A stretch of DNA of 64,000 nucleotides from the NCBI RefSeq assembly GCF_900698885.1, contig NZ_LR217705.1, positions 558,001-622,000 on the forward strand. Reading direction: 5' to 3'. The stretch comes from Erwinia_E haradaeae_H. GTDB taxonomy: Bacteria; Pseudomonadota; Gammaproteobacteria; Enterobacterales; Enterobacteriaceae. Below, one piece after another: positions 63,429-64,000 of the stretch (its first letter is position 1; each line of letters starts with the position of its first letter). The notes beneath the pieces were generated by a model, which was not told the DNA's origin, made no database searches, and saw nothing but the letters and a program-made list of their open reading frames with translations. A program made the translations under genes and the position numbers.

Positions 63429-64000
63429 ATGCTACAAAAAAAGTCACAAACTAATGAAAAAGAGCTGCATCAAAATAAAGAAATACAACAACGACGTGCA
63501 AAGCTGGCTGCTATACGTACAGTAGGTCAGGCATTTCCTAATAATTTTCGCCAAAAGCATATTTCTGATCAGCTTCATAGACAATATGATCAAGTGGATG
63601 CAAAAGAACTAGAATCACTGAACTTAATTGTAATGGTTGCTGGTCGCATTATAACGCGACGGGTCATGGGAAAAGCGTCTTTTATAACGTTACAAGATAC
63701 AGGTGGTCGTATTCAGCTATATATTTCTCATAATATCTTATCAGAAGACTCGCATCAGGAAAATTTTAAAACATGGGATCTAGGTGATATTATTGGTGTA
63801 CAGGGAAAATTATTTAAAACAAAAACTTGTGAACTTTCAATTCACTGTAGTGCGTTGCGTCTATTAACTAAATCTTTGCGTCCATTACCAAATAAATTTC
63901 ACGGACTTGTTGATCAAGAAACTTGTTACAGGCAACGTTATCTAGATCTTATTACTAATCCAGGCTCGCGCAAGATCTTTCAAATTCGATCACAACTGAT
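63429..64000 (+). CDS. lysS: lysyl-tRNA synthetase, 5' part
   Basis: This is the first 190 codons of class II lysyl-tRNA synthetase; it runs off the window. LysS charges tRNA-Lys. The visible part covers the N-terminal extension and the OB-fold anticodon-binding domain ([50 protein letters not shown], then [15 protein letters not shown] and the start of the catalytic domain, [12 protein letters not shown]). The ATG has AGGAGA six bases upstream. Cotranscription with prfB is likely from the 12-base gap. No defect is seen in the part present. Confidence 0.95.
   Translation, partial: MLQKKSQTNEKELHQNKEIQQRRAKLAAIRTVGQAFPNNFRQKHISDQLHRQYDQVDAKELESLNLIVMVAGRIITRRVMGKASFITLQDTGGRIQLYISHNILSEDSHQENFKTWDLGDIIGVQGKLFKTKTCELSIHCSALRLLTKSLRPLPNKFHGLVDQETCYRQRYLDLITNPGSRKIFQIRSQL

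Overview
The window reads as part of a reduced, AT-rich chromosome of a gammaproteobacterial, Enterobacterales-like insect endosymbiont. Nearly every gene has a clear Escherichia coli ortholog of almost the same length. The local gene order is a thinned version of the E. coli order: accD-folC, lnt-ybeY, fruB-fruK-fruA, mepM-znuA//znuC-znuB, ftsI to lpxC to secA, epmB//efp, rsxE-nth and prfB-lysS. Genes fill about two thirds of the window. The rest is very AT-rich deserts of 0.4 to 2.6 kb, several of them exactly where E. coli carries further genes. No insertion sequence, phage gene, integrase, CRISPR array, tRNA or rRNA was seen. The style resembles Baumannia, Sodalis-allied or Blochmannia-type symbionts, but I cannot assign a genus from sequence reading alone.

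Layout. 1-8.2 kb: 3' end of queF, then acnB, gmhA, accD and folC. 9.1-14.6 kb: isolated adk, coaA and a stand-alone RlmK methyltransferase, separated by deserts. 16.5-21.9 kb: lnt, ybeY and hemG on the minus strand. 23-26.7 kb: a complete fructose PTS operon. 26.8-32.3 kb: nfo, mepM and the znuA/znuCB zinc importer. 35-51.1 kb: a dense division and cell-wall cluster, ftsI-murE-murF-mraY-murD-ftsW-murG-murC-ddlB-ftsA-ftsZ-lpxC. 51.3-54.8 kb: a DciA-like gene and secA. 55.7-64 kb: epmB//efp, rsxE-nth, tpiA, prfB and the 5' end of lysS.

How the genes work together. The cell appears able to build its own envelope. murC to murF, ddlB, mraY and murG make the lipid II precursor, and ftsW and ftsI polymerise it at the septum laid down by ftsZ and ftsA. 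mepM opens the wall and needs zinc, which the neighbouring Znu system imports. accD feeds fatty acids, lpxC starts lipid A, gmhA starts inner-core heptose, lnt finishes lipoproteins and secA exports proteins. Carbon enters as fructose (fruBKA), passes through tpiA and could reach the aconitase step.

The most informative irregularities are signs of decay or rewiring in otherwise standard genes: a single-base frameshift in murG, erased mraZ/rsmH/ftsL and ftsQ positions in the division cluster, a shortened ftsW, loss of the prfB programmed frameshift, a methyltransferase reduced to one half of its usual fusion, an isolated rsxE, and long perfect inverted repeats in the deserts. I did not find a convincing novel system.
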